From: Bacillota bacterium
GTDB lineage: Bacteria; Bacillota; Clostridia; Christensenellales; Aristaeellaceae
NCBI GenBank assembly: GCA_023425025.1
Contig: JAFADG010000044.1
Location: 186,001 to 250,000 of the forward strand
Length of the DNA: 64,000 nucleotides
Direction of reading: 5' to 3'
Shown here: one piece after another, positions 16,012-23,802 of the stretch
Layout: each line of letters starts with the position of its first letter
Position numbering within the stretch: the stretch's first letter is position 1
Made by a program: the position numbers and the translations under genes
Notes under the pieces: generated by a model
The model's database searches: none
Seen by the model: the letters and a program-made list of their open reading frames with translations, nothing else
What the model was told of the DNA's origin: nothing

Positions 16012-16464
16012 GACTACATTCTTGTGCTCATCTATACCGGCTTCCGGCCCACCGAAATGCTGACGCTCACCAGGGACAGCTATGATCCTGATAACCGCGC
16101 CTTTACAGGTGGCAGCAAAACCAAAGCGGGCAAGAACAGAACCGTCACCATAGCCCCAGTAATCCAGACCATCATCGCTCTGCGCCTTGCCGCCGGGCAT
16201 GAATACCTATTCCCGGATGAAAAGGGCCGGCCAATGTCCGAGCGCTATTTCCGCGAGACATATTACTACCAGGCGCTGCGCGTAATGCGCATCCGGCCGC
16301 TGGTGCCATACACCTGCCGCCATACGTTTGCCACCCTTATGAAAAAGGTCACAGCTCCACCAACCGACAAACAAGCCCTCATGGGCCATTCAAAATTCGA
16401 GCAAACGGCCTACTATACCGACACCGACTTTGAATCCCTACGGGCTATCACCGACCATATATAA
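16012..16464 (+). pseudogene. Tyrosine recombinase (phage integrase), C-terminal fragment
   Basis: The frame is homologous to phage integrases from YILVLIYTGFRPTEML onward. It keeps the catalytic-domain elements: Arg in GFRPTEM, the beta-hairpin Lys (SKTKAGKNR), CRHTFATLM, ALMGHS and the nucleophile Tyr in QTAYYTDTD. The N-terminal arm-binding and core-binding domains, about 200 residues, are missing, and a stop lies just upstream at 15991. The normal HxxR His appears as Tyr (PYTCRHTF), a variant seen in related integrases. The gene reads toward the tRNA-Pro scar, as expected for an integrase next to its att site. It cannot work alone. Confidence 0.83.
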
Positions 16465-16473
16465 AACCATTTT

Positions 16474-16494
16474 CTATTACCACTCTATTACCAC
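16474..16494 (+). repeat. Direct repeats CTATTACCAC beside the att site
   Basis: Two copies of CTATTACCAC start 11 bp apart (16474 and 16485), 10 bp past the integrase stop and 40 bp before the tRNA scar. The spacing of one helical turn and the position suggest integrase arm-type binding sites (inference). Confidence 0.5.
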
Positions 16495-16533
16495 ACGCGA
16501 AGCCCGAAACCCCTTATTTTAGGCCATTCTGCG

Positions 16534-16583
16534 TTTGAATGGGGTTCAAGAGGCCGGAGGTTCAAATCCTCTCACCCAGACCA
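16534..16583 (+). other. 3' half of tRNA-Pro(GGG): prophage attachment-site scar
   Basis: The sequence folds as the 3' part of a tRNA: anticodon arm TTTGA-ATGGGGT-TCAAG with anticodon GGG and G37, variable loop AGGCC, T-arm GGAGG-TTCAAAT-CCTCT, acceptor half CACCCAG, discriminator A and CCA. The matching acceptor 5' half (CTGGGTG) and D-arm are absent upstream. A tRNA 3' half next to an integrase gene is the usual remnant of tRNA-targeted integration; the intact copy would be at the other end of the element, outside this window. Confidence 0.82.
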
Positions 16584-16590
16584 ATCAAAA

Positions 16591-16625
16591 GATCGTTGAA
16601 AATACTGGATTTTCAACGGTCTTTT
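16591..16625 (+). terminator. Terminator behind the tRNA-Pro scar
   Basis: Inverted repeat GATCGTTGAAAAT / ATTTTCAACGGTC (one G-T pair) with a 5-base loop, followed by TTTTCTTT. It probably was the terminator of the host tRNA-Pro gene. Confidence 0.75.
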
Positions 16626-16763
16626 CTTTATATTATGTAATTGTTTTTAAACCACCTGTAATGCTGTTGCAGCTTATGTGCAACCTTTTCCCAAGATACC
16701 GCTTCCGGGCAGATCCTGCCGCCTTTTTTGTCCGCGGATTTCTGCGGCTTCCTTTGACTGAAT

Positions 16764-17795
16764 TTACTTTCCTGCTGCGGTCTGTATATTATCAAGGTGC
16801 TGCTTCACATATGCTTGTGAAACGGATTCGCCATGGCCTTTGCTGTTGTGCAAATACAAGTCAAAATGTCCCTCCACGTTATTGTCGACCGTATCAAAAG
16901 AGTGAGGCATACCGGATAGGGAGGCCGCAAAATTGATGCCTTTGTGGAAAATGACCACGGGACGGGGTGTCCAGGTCCATTTGAGAAACAGCTTCTTCAT
17001 CTTCGCTGTTTCATCTGATGTCAAAGGCTCAACATCCGCGTGATTGGCTCCGCCCATCATCTTGAGCTTTATTTGAAGCCCGGTAGCCACATCTGTAACA
17101 ATGAACACATCGTTTCTTTTTATCAGGTATTTTCCATCCAGAAACCAGTCAACGATCTTTCCCACGCTCTTGGGGGATGCGCTTTCGCCAGGCGTTACGG
17201 CAAAGTTCCTTGGCGCATAACCGTTGATGGCAGCTTTTTGACCTTCATTGAGCCATTCGCCGGAATCCATATAATTGTACTTCATGATGGCTTCAACCGT
17301 TGTACTGAATTTCTTGGCGATACCGCTCAGCGTATCCCCTGCCTTGACGGTATATGTTACGGATGGCCAGTTTGTCACAGCTTTTGAAGGTGATTCAGGC
17401 GCCGGTGTGGATGGGGCAGGGCTTTTTGCCGCGGACGGTATATACAATACCTGATTTATATAAATGACATCACTTTTTAGACTGTTGCTGGTCTTAAGCT
17501 TTTCAACAGTTGTTGCATACTTTGAGGCAATCAACGTAAGGGTATCGCCTTTCTTTACAGTATGCTTGGTGTCAGGGGAGACGATGAGCTGTTGTCCCGG
17601 ATAGATGGTATCTGATTTGAGCGAATTGTATTGCTTCAGCTGCTCGACCGTTATGCCATATGCTTTGGCTATCTTGGATAGCCAATCGCCGGCTTTTACA
17701 GTATAGGTCGTGGCTGCCAAAGCCTGAGTACCCAAAGCGACAAACAACAGAGTTCCAATAACAAACGCAAGAATTGACTTAACCAACTTCATCAT
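16764..17795 (-). CDS. Secreted protein with three LysM domains
   Basis: About 343 residues. A signal peptide (LVKSILAFVIGTLLFVALG, cleavage near ALAATT) is followed by three LysM wall-binding domains starting at TYTVKAGDWLSKIAK, KHTVKKGDTLTLIAS and TYTVKAGDTLSGIAK; a Pro/Ser linker separates the second and third. The C-terminal 150 residues form a separate domain with SGMPHSFDTVDNNVEGHFD and LHNSKGHG, which recurs in clostridial LysM proteins; its activity is not known to me, but the conserved His/Asp pattern suggests an enzyme or ligand site. Start ATG at 17795 (or 17792) behind GGAGGTG. A promoter lies 45 bp upstream. It is the first host gene beyond the prophage scar. Confidence 0.85.
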   Translation of the reverse strand: MMKLVKSILAFVIGTLLFVALGTQALAATTYTVKAGDWLSKIAKAYGITVEQLKQYNSLKSDTIYPGQQLIVSPDTKHTVKKGDTLTLIASKYATTVEKLKTSNSLKSDVIYINQVLYIPSAAKSPAPSTPAPESPSKAVTNWPSVTYTVKAGDTLSGIAKKFSTTVEAIMKYNYMDSGEWLNEGQKAAINGYAPRNFAVTPGESASPKSVGKIVDWFLDGKYLIKRNDVFIVTDVATGLQIKLKMMGGANHADVEPLTSDETAKMKKLFLKWTWTPRPVVIFHKGINFAASLSGMPHSFDTVDNNVEGHFDLYLHNSKGHGESVSQAYVKQHLDNIQTAAGK

Positions 17796-17838
17796 ACACA
17801 CCTCCAAGTGTTACTTTTTGATGTCATTTATTACGAAA

Positions 17839-17867
17839 ATAATACACCAGTGTGCATGGAAGTACAA
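17839..17867 (-). promoter_or_regulatory. SigA-type promoter for the LysM gene
   Basis: On the minus strand TTGTAC (17867-17862), a 17-bp spacer and TATTAT (17844-17839), about 44 bp before the LysM start codon. The rest of the interval 17796-17996 holds no gene I can support. Confidence 0.6.
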
Positions 17868-17996
17868 TGTAAAAAATATGGTAATTACGCAGGAGGCTTC
17901 ACATTTCATTGCAGAGAGCATTGCCGCCGCACTCAGCAAGGAGAACGGCATGCCCTGACCCATATCAACATATCATGTCAAAAGACTCTTGAGCGC

Positions 17997-18048
17997 AAAA
18001 AAACACCCGGCTTGTTTCAACAAATCATCTTGTGAAGCAAGCGGGGTG
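17997..18048 (-). terminator. Terminator of the tdh-kbl operon
   Basis: On the minus strand an 11-bp stem (CACCCCGCTTG with CAAGCCGGGTG, one mismatch) is followed by seven T. It begins 30 bp past the kbl stop. Confidence 0.8.
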
Positions 18049-18077
18049 CAATCAATCATGGGCGCCTTGCAGTTTAT

Positions 18078-19265
18078 CTACAGTTTCAATTCCTCTTTGA
18101 CTTCCACAAAAGCCTGTATCACCTTGTCAATGTCCTCCCGGGTATAGCCGGCGGACATCTGGGTACGGATACGGGCTTTTCCTTGCGGTACGACCGGGTA
18201 AAAGAATCCCACCACATATACGCCCTTGTCCAGCATCATGGCGGCAAACTTGCCTGCCAGCTTTGCGTCATACAGCATGACAGGCGCAATGGGATGCTCG
18301 CCGGGGAGAATATCAAACCCCAAGTCGGCCATCTTCCGGCGGAAATACCGCGTATTCTCAAACAACCGCTGGCGATAGGAGGCATCCTCTTTCAGCAGCT
18401 TTAATACCTCCAGGGACGCCGCGGCCAGGGAAGGAGTCAGGGTGTTGGAAAACAGGTAGGGACGGCTCCTTTGCCGCAGCAGGTCAATGATTTCCTTCCG
18501 GCCGCTGGTATAGCCGCCGGATGCGCCGCCCATGGCCTTGCCCAGCGTGCCGGTAAGGACATCGACCCTGTCCATTACGCCGCAATATTCAGGCGTGCCG
18601 CGGCCATGCTCGCCCATAAAGCCCACCGCGTGGCTGTCGTCCACCATGACCAGCGCGTCAAATGCCTCAGCCAGATCGCAGATGCCCTGAAGGTTGGCAA
18701 TGTATCCATCCATGGAAAACACGCCGTCGGTGGCGATCATGATGTTTTCTGCCCCGGCTGCTTTTGCCGCCTGCAGCTGCGCCCGCAAATCCTCCATATT
18801 ATTGTTCTTGTAGCGGTAACGCATGGCCTTGCACAGGCGGACGCCGTCAATGATGCTGGCGTGGTTCAGTTCATCGCTGATGATGGCATCCTTTTCGTTA
18901 AGAAGCGTTTCAAAAAGACCCCCGTTGGCATCAAAGCAGGAAGAATACAAAATCGTATCCTCCGTGCCCAGGAAATCGCTCAGCGCCGCCTCCAAATCCT
19001 TATGGATCTTTTGCGTTCCGCAGATAAAGCGGACAGAGGACAATCCATATCCCCAGATATCCAGCGCTTCCTTCGCCGCGGCAATAACGCGCGGATGGTC
19101 GCACAACCCCAGATAATTGTTGGCGCACAGATTCAATACGCCTTTTCGTTCCGTGGTATCAATGCGAACGCCCTGCTTTGAGGCAATGATGCGCTCGTTC
19201 TTGTACAAACCCTGTTCCTTGATCTCGTTCAGCCGTGCGGTAAAGCTCGCAAGCGCCTTTTTCAT
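18078..19265 (-). CDS. kbl: Glycine C-acetyltransferase (2-amino-3-ketobutyrate CoA ligase)
   Basis: 395 residues, the usual length for Kbl. It is a pyridoxal-phosphate enzyme of the alpha-oxoamine synthase family that splits 2-amino-3-ketobutyrate with CoA into glycine and acetyl-CoA. Seen: the N-terminal CANNYLGLCDHP motif, SSVRFICGTQKIHK, the cofactor Asp/His loop MVDDSHAVGFMG and the Schiff-base Lys in TGTLGKAMGGASGG. The substrate of Kbl is the product of Tdh, whose gene lies 18 bp upstream, so the pair forms the threonine-to-glycine pathway in the cytoplasm. GGGAGTAAAGAAG precedes the ATG. Nothing unusual. Confidence 0.96.
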   Translation of the reverse strand: MKKALASFTARLNEIKEQGLYKNERIIASKQGVRIDTTERKGVLNLCANNYLGLCDHPRVIAAAKEALDIWGYGLSSVRFICGTQKIHKDLEAALSDFLGTEDTILYSSCFDANGGLFETLLNEKDAIISDELNHASIIDGVRLCKAMRYRYKNNNMEDLRAQLQAAKAAGAENIMIATDGVFSMDGYIANLQGICDLAEAFDALVMVDDSHAVGFMGEHGRGTPEYCGVMDRVDVLTGTLGKAMGGASGGYTSGRKEIIDLLRQRSRPYLFSNTLTPSLAAASLEVLKLLKEDASYRQRLFENTRYFRRKMADLGFDILPGEHPIAPVMLYDAKLAGKFAAMMLDKGVYVVGFFYPVVPQGKARIRTQMSAGYTREDIDKVIQAFVEVKEELKL

Positions 19266-19283
19266 CTTCTTTACTCCCCTGTA

Positions 19284-20315
19284 TTACAAGTTCTGCCAAT
19301 CAAGAACGACCTTGCCAGCCTTCCCTTCGTTCATTGCGCGGATGCCCTCTTCAAAATCCTTCACATCAAAATGATGCGTGATGACAGGGGTAATATCCAG
19401 CCCGCTTTGAAGCATGGCGCTCATCTTGTACCATGTTTCAAACATTTCACGGCCGTAGATGCCCTTGAGCATCAGCCCCTTGAAGATGACGTCATTCCAG
19501 TCGATCACCGTTCCGGGCTTGATAAAGCCCAAAATGGCGATTCGCCCATGATTGGACATACTGGAGATCATGCCGTTGAAAGCGTCCGGCGCGCCGCTCA
19601 TTTCCAGCCCAATATCAAAGCCTTCGCGCATACCCAGCTCGTGCATGACCTCCTTCAGGTCTTCCTGGGCGCTGTTTACGCACCGCGTCACGCCGACCTT
19701 CTTTGCCAAATCAAGGCGGAAGGGGTTGATGTCGCTGATGACGACCTTGCGCGCGCCTATGTGCTTGGCCACCGCCGCGGCCATGATGCCAATCGGCCCT
19801 GCGCCTGTGATGAGCACGTCCTCCCCCGTCATATCAAAGGACAGGGCTGTATGAACCGCGTTGCCCAGCGGGTCAAAGCATGCCACAATGTCATCCGGAA
19901 TATCCGGGCTGCACCGCCAGACATTCGTGTACGGGATGCTCAAATACTCGGCAAACGCGCCGTCCCGGTTGACGCCTACGCCCCGCGTGTTCGGGCAGTT
20001 GTGCCTGCGGCCGGCCAGACAATTGCGGCATTCACCGCAAACAATGTGACCTTCCCCCGATACGCGTTCCCCGATTTTAAAACCCTTCACATGGCTGCCC
20101 AGCGCCGCGATTTCACCCACAAACTCATGGCCGATGGTGAGCGGGGTCTTGATGGTTTTCTGCGCCCAGGCATCCCAATTGTATATATGAAGGTCTGTCC
20201 CGCAGATGGCTGTTTTCGTGATCTTGATCAGTACGTCTTCATCGCCATAGTTGGGCATCGGGACTTCTTTGAACGTCAAACCGCGCTCCGGGCGCTCCTT
20301 AACCAGTGCTTTCAT
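19284..20315 (-). CDS. tdh: L-threonine 3-dehydrogenase
   Basis: 343 residues (E. coli Tdh 341). Zinc-dependent medium-chain dehydrogenase oxidising threonine to 2-amino-3-ketobutyrate with NAD+. Seen: catalytic zinc ligands Cys38 (KTAICGTDLH) and His63-Glu64 (TIGHEFVGE), four structural zinc cysteines in HIVCGECRNCLAGRRHNC, and a Rossmann motif GAGPIGIMAAAVA. I start at the ATG at 20313-20315 behind AAGGAGGAAGCGCTGC; the longer frame lacks a ribosome site. Tdh and Kbl must work together because the intermediate decays quickly. Confidence 0.96.
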   Translation of the reverse strand: MKALVKERPERGLTFKEVPMPNYGDEDVLIKITKTAICGTDLHIYNWDAWAQKTIKTPLTIGHEFVGEIAALGSHVKGFKIGERVSGEGHIVCGECRNCLAGRRHNCPNTRGVGVNRDGAFAEYLSIPYTNVWRCSPDIPDDIVACFDPLGNAVHTALSFDMTGEDVLITGAGPIGIMAAAVAKHIGARKVVISDINPFRLDLAKKVGVTRCVNSAQEDLKEVMHELGMREGFDIGLEMSGAPDAFNGMISSMSNHGRIAILGFIKPGTVIDWNDVIFKGLMLKGIYGREMFETWYKMSAMLQSGLDITPVITHHFDVKDFEEGIRAMNEGKAGKVVLDWQNL

Positions 20316-20350
20316 GCAGCGCTTCCTCCTTGATGATAGACCTACCAATG

Positions 20351-20416
20351 AATATGTGTTCAGCAGCAAAAGTATCAATTATCACAATGCCCATTTTTCG
20401 TCGCAGAACACATATT
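20351..20416. repeat. 11-bp inverted repeat in the tdh leader
   Basis: AATATGTGTTC (20351-20361) and its exact complement (20406-20416), 44 bp apart, 36-100 bp before the tdh start. It could be an operator pair or leader hairpin for tdh-kbl. No recognised riboswitch is visible. Confidence 0.4.
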
Positions 20417-20571
20417 TACCTGCTAACCTGAAAGCGTTTCTCATTGTAAATTATGTCTTGATGCCAGCAGTTGACAGGCTTTCTTCCATTGCCGGACTTT
20501 GGATGGCTTCCCATCGCCGTACAAGATTTCCGGAGCCCTCGGCGCGGCCAGATTTATCGTGTACATAGAGG

Positions 20572-20598
20572 TGGCGGCTTATGATGAATAAGCCGCCA
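20572..20598. terminator. Hairpin terminator between chemoreceptor fragment and tdh leader
   Basis: A perfect 11-bp stem (TGGCGGCTTAT and complement) with loop GATGA, followed on the plus strand by TCTCTTCTTTC. It lies 26 bp past the stop of the minus-strand chemoreceptor fragment and may be its old terminator. Confidence 0.6.
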
Positions 20599-20623
20599 TC
20601 TCTTCTTTCATGCAGGCCAAGCC

Positions 20624-20824
20624 TCAATATTTTTCCAGGGACGAGGCTGCATACGCACCACTCTGTTTTCCCGCCTTGTGCTCTTTGAGCAGTGAAATAG
20701 ATGAAAGGCCATCCTTTCTAGAATAGGTATCCAGCTTGAACTTGCCGACCTCTTCGCGCAATGTGACAGCCTGAGCGGACATTTCCTCACTGGTGGCAGA
20801 GCTTTCTTCTGCTGTGGCGGCATT
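20624..20824 (-). pseudogene. C-terminal fragment of a methyl-accepting chemotaxis protein
   Basis: Reading from 20824, the frame gives NAATAEESSATSEEMSAQAV then TLREEVGKFKLDTY and ends in SSLEKY-stop. This is the conserved end of the cytoplasmic signalling domain of chemoreceptors. Upstream of the N codon the homology stops and a TGA is in frame, so more than 400 expected residues are gone. It is a decayed gene, in keeping with the motility genes elsewhere in the window. Confidence 0.8.
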
Positions 20825-20970
20825 TCACTGCCGCTTTCTCTTTGGGCGATCCCCTTCCACGATGACAGGCAATGGCGCGATCCGTCAAAAGCACCCTTGC
20901 CCATGGCAGTCATACAATAAACTACAGGCTATTTATGTGCGCCTGTAAAACCAAAAAAGGGTGTATGCCC

Positions 20971-21402
20971 ATGAAGCAAAACGATTCCCCCACCGGCGGC
21001 GCAGTGTATTCCGTAGCTCAGGATGCGTTTGACGAAGCGGAGCGGCTGCCCCCGGAATCCTCTGAAACCCTGTTCCCGCCCCGGGAGGCGCTGCGGCATG
21101 GCACGTTGTTCCCAGGGCTGTTTATCCCCTCCGGTGAGGCATCCCCATTGCCCAAGTCTGCCACGCATACCCACGCCATCCCCTTTGCCGCCTGGGAAAT
21201 GCGGCTCTACCTGAACACGCATCCCTGCGACAGAAACGCGCTGGCTCTGTACCATGGTTATTGCGAGCGCTGCCCGGGCGGTTATGGATACCTGGCCTGC
21301 GCGCTGTATGGCGAAAGCCGTGATTCCTGCCCGTTGTGCTGGAATTGGGTGGAAGGTCCCTGGCCGTGGGAAGTATCCATCCCGGCGGAAAAGGAGGCCT
21401 AA
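20971..21402 (+). CDS. cotJA-cotJB: Fused spore coat proteins CotJA-CotJB
   Basis: 143 residues. The first 55 resemble CotJA (FPPREALRHGTLFPGLFIP), the remainder CotJB: FAAWEMRLYLNTHPCDRNAL, then the characteristic end WNWVEGPWPWE. In Bacillus these are two separate small inner-coat proteins needed to deposit CotJC; here both are in one frame joined by a short linker (SGEASPLPKSATHTH). The CotJB part is rich in Cys (HGYCERCPGGYGYLAC, SCPLCW), which could cross-link in the coat. Start ATG at 20971 is favoured because AAAAGGG lies 9 bases away; ATG at 20965 is possible. cotJC follows after 3 bp. Expected to be expressed in the mother cell, but I see no clear SigE promoter. Confidence 0.8.
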   Translation: MKQNDSPTGGAVYSVAQDAFDEAERLPPESSETLFPPREALRHGTLFPGLFIPSGEASPLPKSATHTHAIPFAAWEMRLYLNTHPCDRNALALYHGYCERCPGGYGYLACALYGESRDSCPLCWNWVEGPWPWEVSIPAEKEA

Positions 21403-21405
21403 CGC

Positions 21406-21942
21406 ATGTGGATGTACCAAAAGCAACTCCCCTACCCCGTGCATGTCAAAGCACAAAACCTGCCCCTGGCAAAGGTATTGCTTACCCAGTGCGGCGGCCC
21501 TGAAGGCGCCTGGATGGCAGCCTTAAGCTACCTGAACCAGCGCCACAGCATGCCCCGAAAGGAAGCCAAGGCACTTTTAACCGACCTTGCCACAGAGGAA
21601 CTTGCCCACGGCGAAATGCTCAGCGCCTTATTGTATCAGCTGACAGGCCGCCTTCCTGCCGACCAGCGCCGGGAACTGGCCATGGAGGCTTGGCCGGCCA
21701 GCATGGAGACGCCCTCCATTCCCGGCTCCGGTTTCCCCGATTGTGCCGACCCAATCGCCTGCCTGTATGCAGACCTGGCGTCTGAACGGCAGTCCCGGCG
21801 CGCCTTTGAGCGCGTGCTGCCCAGCTGCGATGACCCCGACGCCTTGGGTGTCCTCCGGTTTTTGCGCCAGCGGGAAATCGTGCATGAGCAGCGGCTGCTG
21901 GAAGCGCTGCAGCTTGTACAGAACGTACCGGAAGAAATGTAA
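21406..21942 (+). CDS. cotJC: Spore coat protein CotJC, manganese-catalase family
   Basis: 178 residues, close to the usual CotJC length of about 189. The four-helix manganese-catalase fold shows in LLTDLATEELAHGEML and LRFLRQREIVHEQRLLEAL, which carry the paired Glu/His metal ligands; the N-terminus MWMYQKQLPYPVHVK is the CotJC signature. It lies in the inner coat, possibly removing peroxide. AAGGAGGCCTAACGC precedes the ATG. It is the last gene of the cotJ operon and is followed by a terminator 60 bp on. Confidence 0.93.
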   Translation: MWMYQKQLPYPVHVKAQNLPLAKVLLTQCGGPEGAWMAALSYLNQRHSMPRKEAKALLTDLATEELAHGEMLSALLYQLTGRLPADQRRELAMEAWPASMETPSIPGSGFPDCADPIACLYADLASERQSRRAFERVLPSCDDPDALGVLRFLRQREIVHEQRLLEALQLVQNVPEEM

Positions 21943-22005
21943 ACGTATGATAAACGGTGCTCCATAACCCCGGACGCCGGAAAAAGGAACCAGGCATTCC
22001 CAAGC

Positions 22006-22049
22006 AAACGCTCCCGGACATTTGCGCAAGCAATGGCCCGGGAGCGTTT
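22006..22049 (+). terminator. Terminator of the cotJ operon
   Basis: A 12-bp perfect inverted repeat (AAACGCTCCCGG and complement) around a 20-base loop, 63 bp past cotJC. The 3' flank is only moderately T-rich. The interval 21943-22277 otherwise holds just the promoter of the transporter operon. Confidence 0.65.
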
Positions 22050-22228
22050 CGCGTTGAAAGCTGGTATACTATTTTCCCTGGATGCCGTTTGCCTCATTGG
22101 TAATCTGCCGGCCCTTTTTGCGGCATTCTTACATTGCCAGTCATATCCGGTGGCAACTTTTCCAGATAAGACAGGTAGATCCCCCCCCTGTTTCGGAATT
22201 TTCATCCCCTATACATATCGTATGCTGA

Positions 22229-22237
22229 TGCTATAAT
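22229..22237 (+). promoter_or_regulatory. Extended -10 promoter of the sugar transporter operon
   Basis: TG-C-TATAAT (consensus -10 with the TGn extension) 41 bp before the transporter ATPase start. The -35 region is weak (CTATAC), a pattern that often marks activator-dependent control; the YesN-like regulator encoded downstream is a candidate. Confidence 0.6.
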
Positions 22238-22277
22238 AAACGCAGTGAAGGGATTGGGAAGACGGTGATTGCATCTG

Positions 22278-23789
22278 ATGGGCGATACAATCGTGACCAT
22301 GGAGCACATCCATAAAAGCTTTCCGGGTGTGAAAGCGTTAAGCGATGTGCATTTTGAATTGCGGTCCGGCGAAGTCATGGCGCTGCTTGGCGAAAACGGC
22401 GCGGGCAAAAGCACGCTGATGAAGATATTGAGCGGCGTGTACACCCGGGATTCCGGCCGGGTGAAAATCTTCGGCCAGGAGGTCGGCGACCTTACCCCCA
22501 AACAAGCCCAGGAGCTTGGCGTGGCGATCATCCACCAGGAACTGAACATGTGCCGTCACCTGTCCGTTGCGGAAAACATGTTCCTGGGGCGCGAAAAAAC
22601 AAAGCTGTGCACCCTTTCCAACCGGGAGATGGAAGAGGATGCCCGAAGGATATTAAGCGACCTGAAAATCGATCTGGACCCCCGGAAGGTTGTGGGTGAG
22701 CTGCCGGTTTCCAAGCAGCAGATGGTGGAAATCGCCAAGGCCCTTTCCACCAACGCCCGGGTGCTGATTATGGACGAACCCACCTCATCGCTGACCTCCC
22801 GGGAAATTGAGGATCTGTTCCGCATCATAAGGGAGCTCAAGCAAAAGGGCTGCGGCATCGTATACATCTCTCACCGGCTGGAGGAGCTGCAGTACATCGT
22901 CGATCGCGTGACCATCATGCGGGACGGCCAGTTCATCACCTCCACGAATTATAGGGACACCACCATGGATGAAATCATCGCCCATATGGTGGGCCGGGAG
23001 ATCAAGGAAAAATTTCCTCACGTCCATTGCGAAAAGGGCAAACGGGTGTTTGAGGTAAAGCACCTGAACGCCGGGCGCATGGTGCGGGACATCCATTTTG
23101 ATTTGTATGAAGGAGAAATCGTAGGCTTTGCGGGCCTGATGGGCGCCGGGCGCACTGAAACGACCCGGGCCATCTTCGGCGCTGATCCCAAGGAAAGCGG
23201 CGAGATTCTTCTGGACGGACGGCCGGTCCGCATCCGCAGCGTGGCCGACGCCATCCGTGCCGGCATCGTACTGGCGCCGGAGGACAGGAAAAAAGACGGC
23301 CTATGCGTAAAACTTTCCCTCCGTCAGAACATCGCACTGCCCAACCTGGATGTGATTTGCGGCAAATTCGGCGTTGTCCGCCGCAGCCGCGAAACGAAGA
23401 TGTGCGATCAGGCGGTCGGCAACCTGATGATCAAGACCGCTTCCATTGATAAGGATGTGGCCACATTATCCGGCGGCAACCAGCAGAAGGTAGTCGTGGC
23501 CAAGTGGCTGGCGCGCAACTCCCGGGTGGTCATGTTCGACGAGCCCACCCGCGGCATCGACGTGGCCGCCAAGGTGGAAATTTACCACCTGATGAACAAA
23601 TTGAAACAGCAGGGCATTGCGGTGATGTTTGTCTCCTCCGAAATGCCCGAGATCATGGGCATCGCGGACCGGATCATTGTCATGTGCGACGGCCGGATCA
23701 CGGGCGAACTCACCAAAGAGGAAGCGACCCAGGAAAAAATACTGACCCTGGCCACCCGTTTTGAAAAGAAAGTCGCCCAGGGCGCATGA
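22278..23789 (+). CDS. Sugar-type ABC importer ATPase (RbsA/XylG family, tandem)
   Basis: 503 residues with two ATPase domains. Domain 1 is complete: Walker A GENGAGKST, Q-loop, Walker B VLIMDEPTSSL and switch His in VYISHRLEE. Domain 2 has the degenerate Walker A (LMGAGRTE) usual in this family but a full signature LSGGNQQK and Walker B VVMFDEPTRGIDV. It powers uptake of a monosaccharide or related small molecule through the permease encoded 13 bp downstream. The ATG at 22278 is preferred over the in-frame TTG at 22269 because GGTGATT is at the right distance. It is also the reference for judging the inactive paralogue at 28550-30049. Confidence 0.93.
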   Translation: MGDTIVTMEHIHKSFPGVKALSDVHFELRSGEVMALLGENGAGKSTLMKILSGVYTRDSGRVKIFGQEVGDLTPKQAQELGVAIIHQELNMCRHLSVAENMFLGREKTKLCTLSNREMEEDARRILSDLKIDLDPRKVVGELPVSKQQMVEIAKALSTNARVLIMDEPTSSLTSREIEDLFRIIRELKQKGCGIVYISHRLEELQYIVDRVTIMRDGQFITSTNYRDTTMDEIIAHMVGREIKEKFPHVHCEKGKRVFEVKHLNAGRMVRDIHFDLYEGEIVGFAGLMGAGRTETTRAIFGADPKESGEILLDGRPVRIRSVADAIRAGIVLAPEDRKKDGLCVKLSLRQNIALPNLDVICGKFGVVRRSRETKMCDQAVGNLMIKTASIDKDVATLSGGNQQKVVVAKWLARNSRVVMFDEPTRGIDVAAKVEIYHLMNKLKQQGIAVMFVSSEMPEIMGIADRIIVMCDGRITGELTKEEATQEKILTLATRFEKKVAQGA

Positions 23790-23802
23790 GGAGGAAGCAT
23801 AA

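Larger units (their letters stand above)
20316..20970. other. 655-bp region between tdh and cotJ, mostly non-coding
   Basis: Holds the tdh leader with its inverted repeat, a strong hairpin at 20572-20598 and the C-terminal fragment of a chemoreceptor gene (20624-20824). A 41-codon frame at 20441-20566 (minus) has no ribosome site and is not accepted. The coding density and the degenerate fragment suggest a scar of past deletion. Confidence 0.6.

Noticed and set aside
20316..20440. Riboswitch (glycine or lysine type) before tdh
   Set aside because: Conserved cores of these aptamers are not seen; only a simple inverted repeat is present.
20441..20566. 41-codon minus-strand frame in the tdh leader (MYTINLAAPRAP...)
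   Set aside because: No ribosome binding site, no homology sensed, and overlaps the leader; probably chance.
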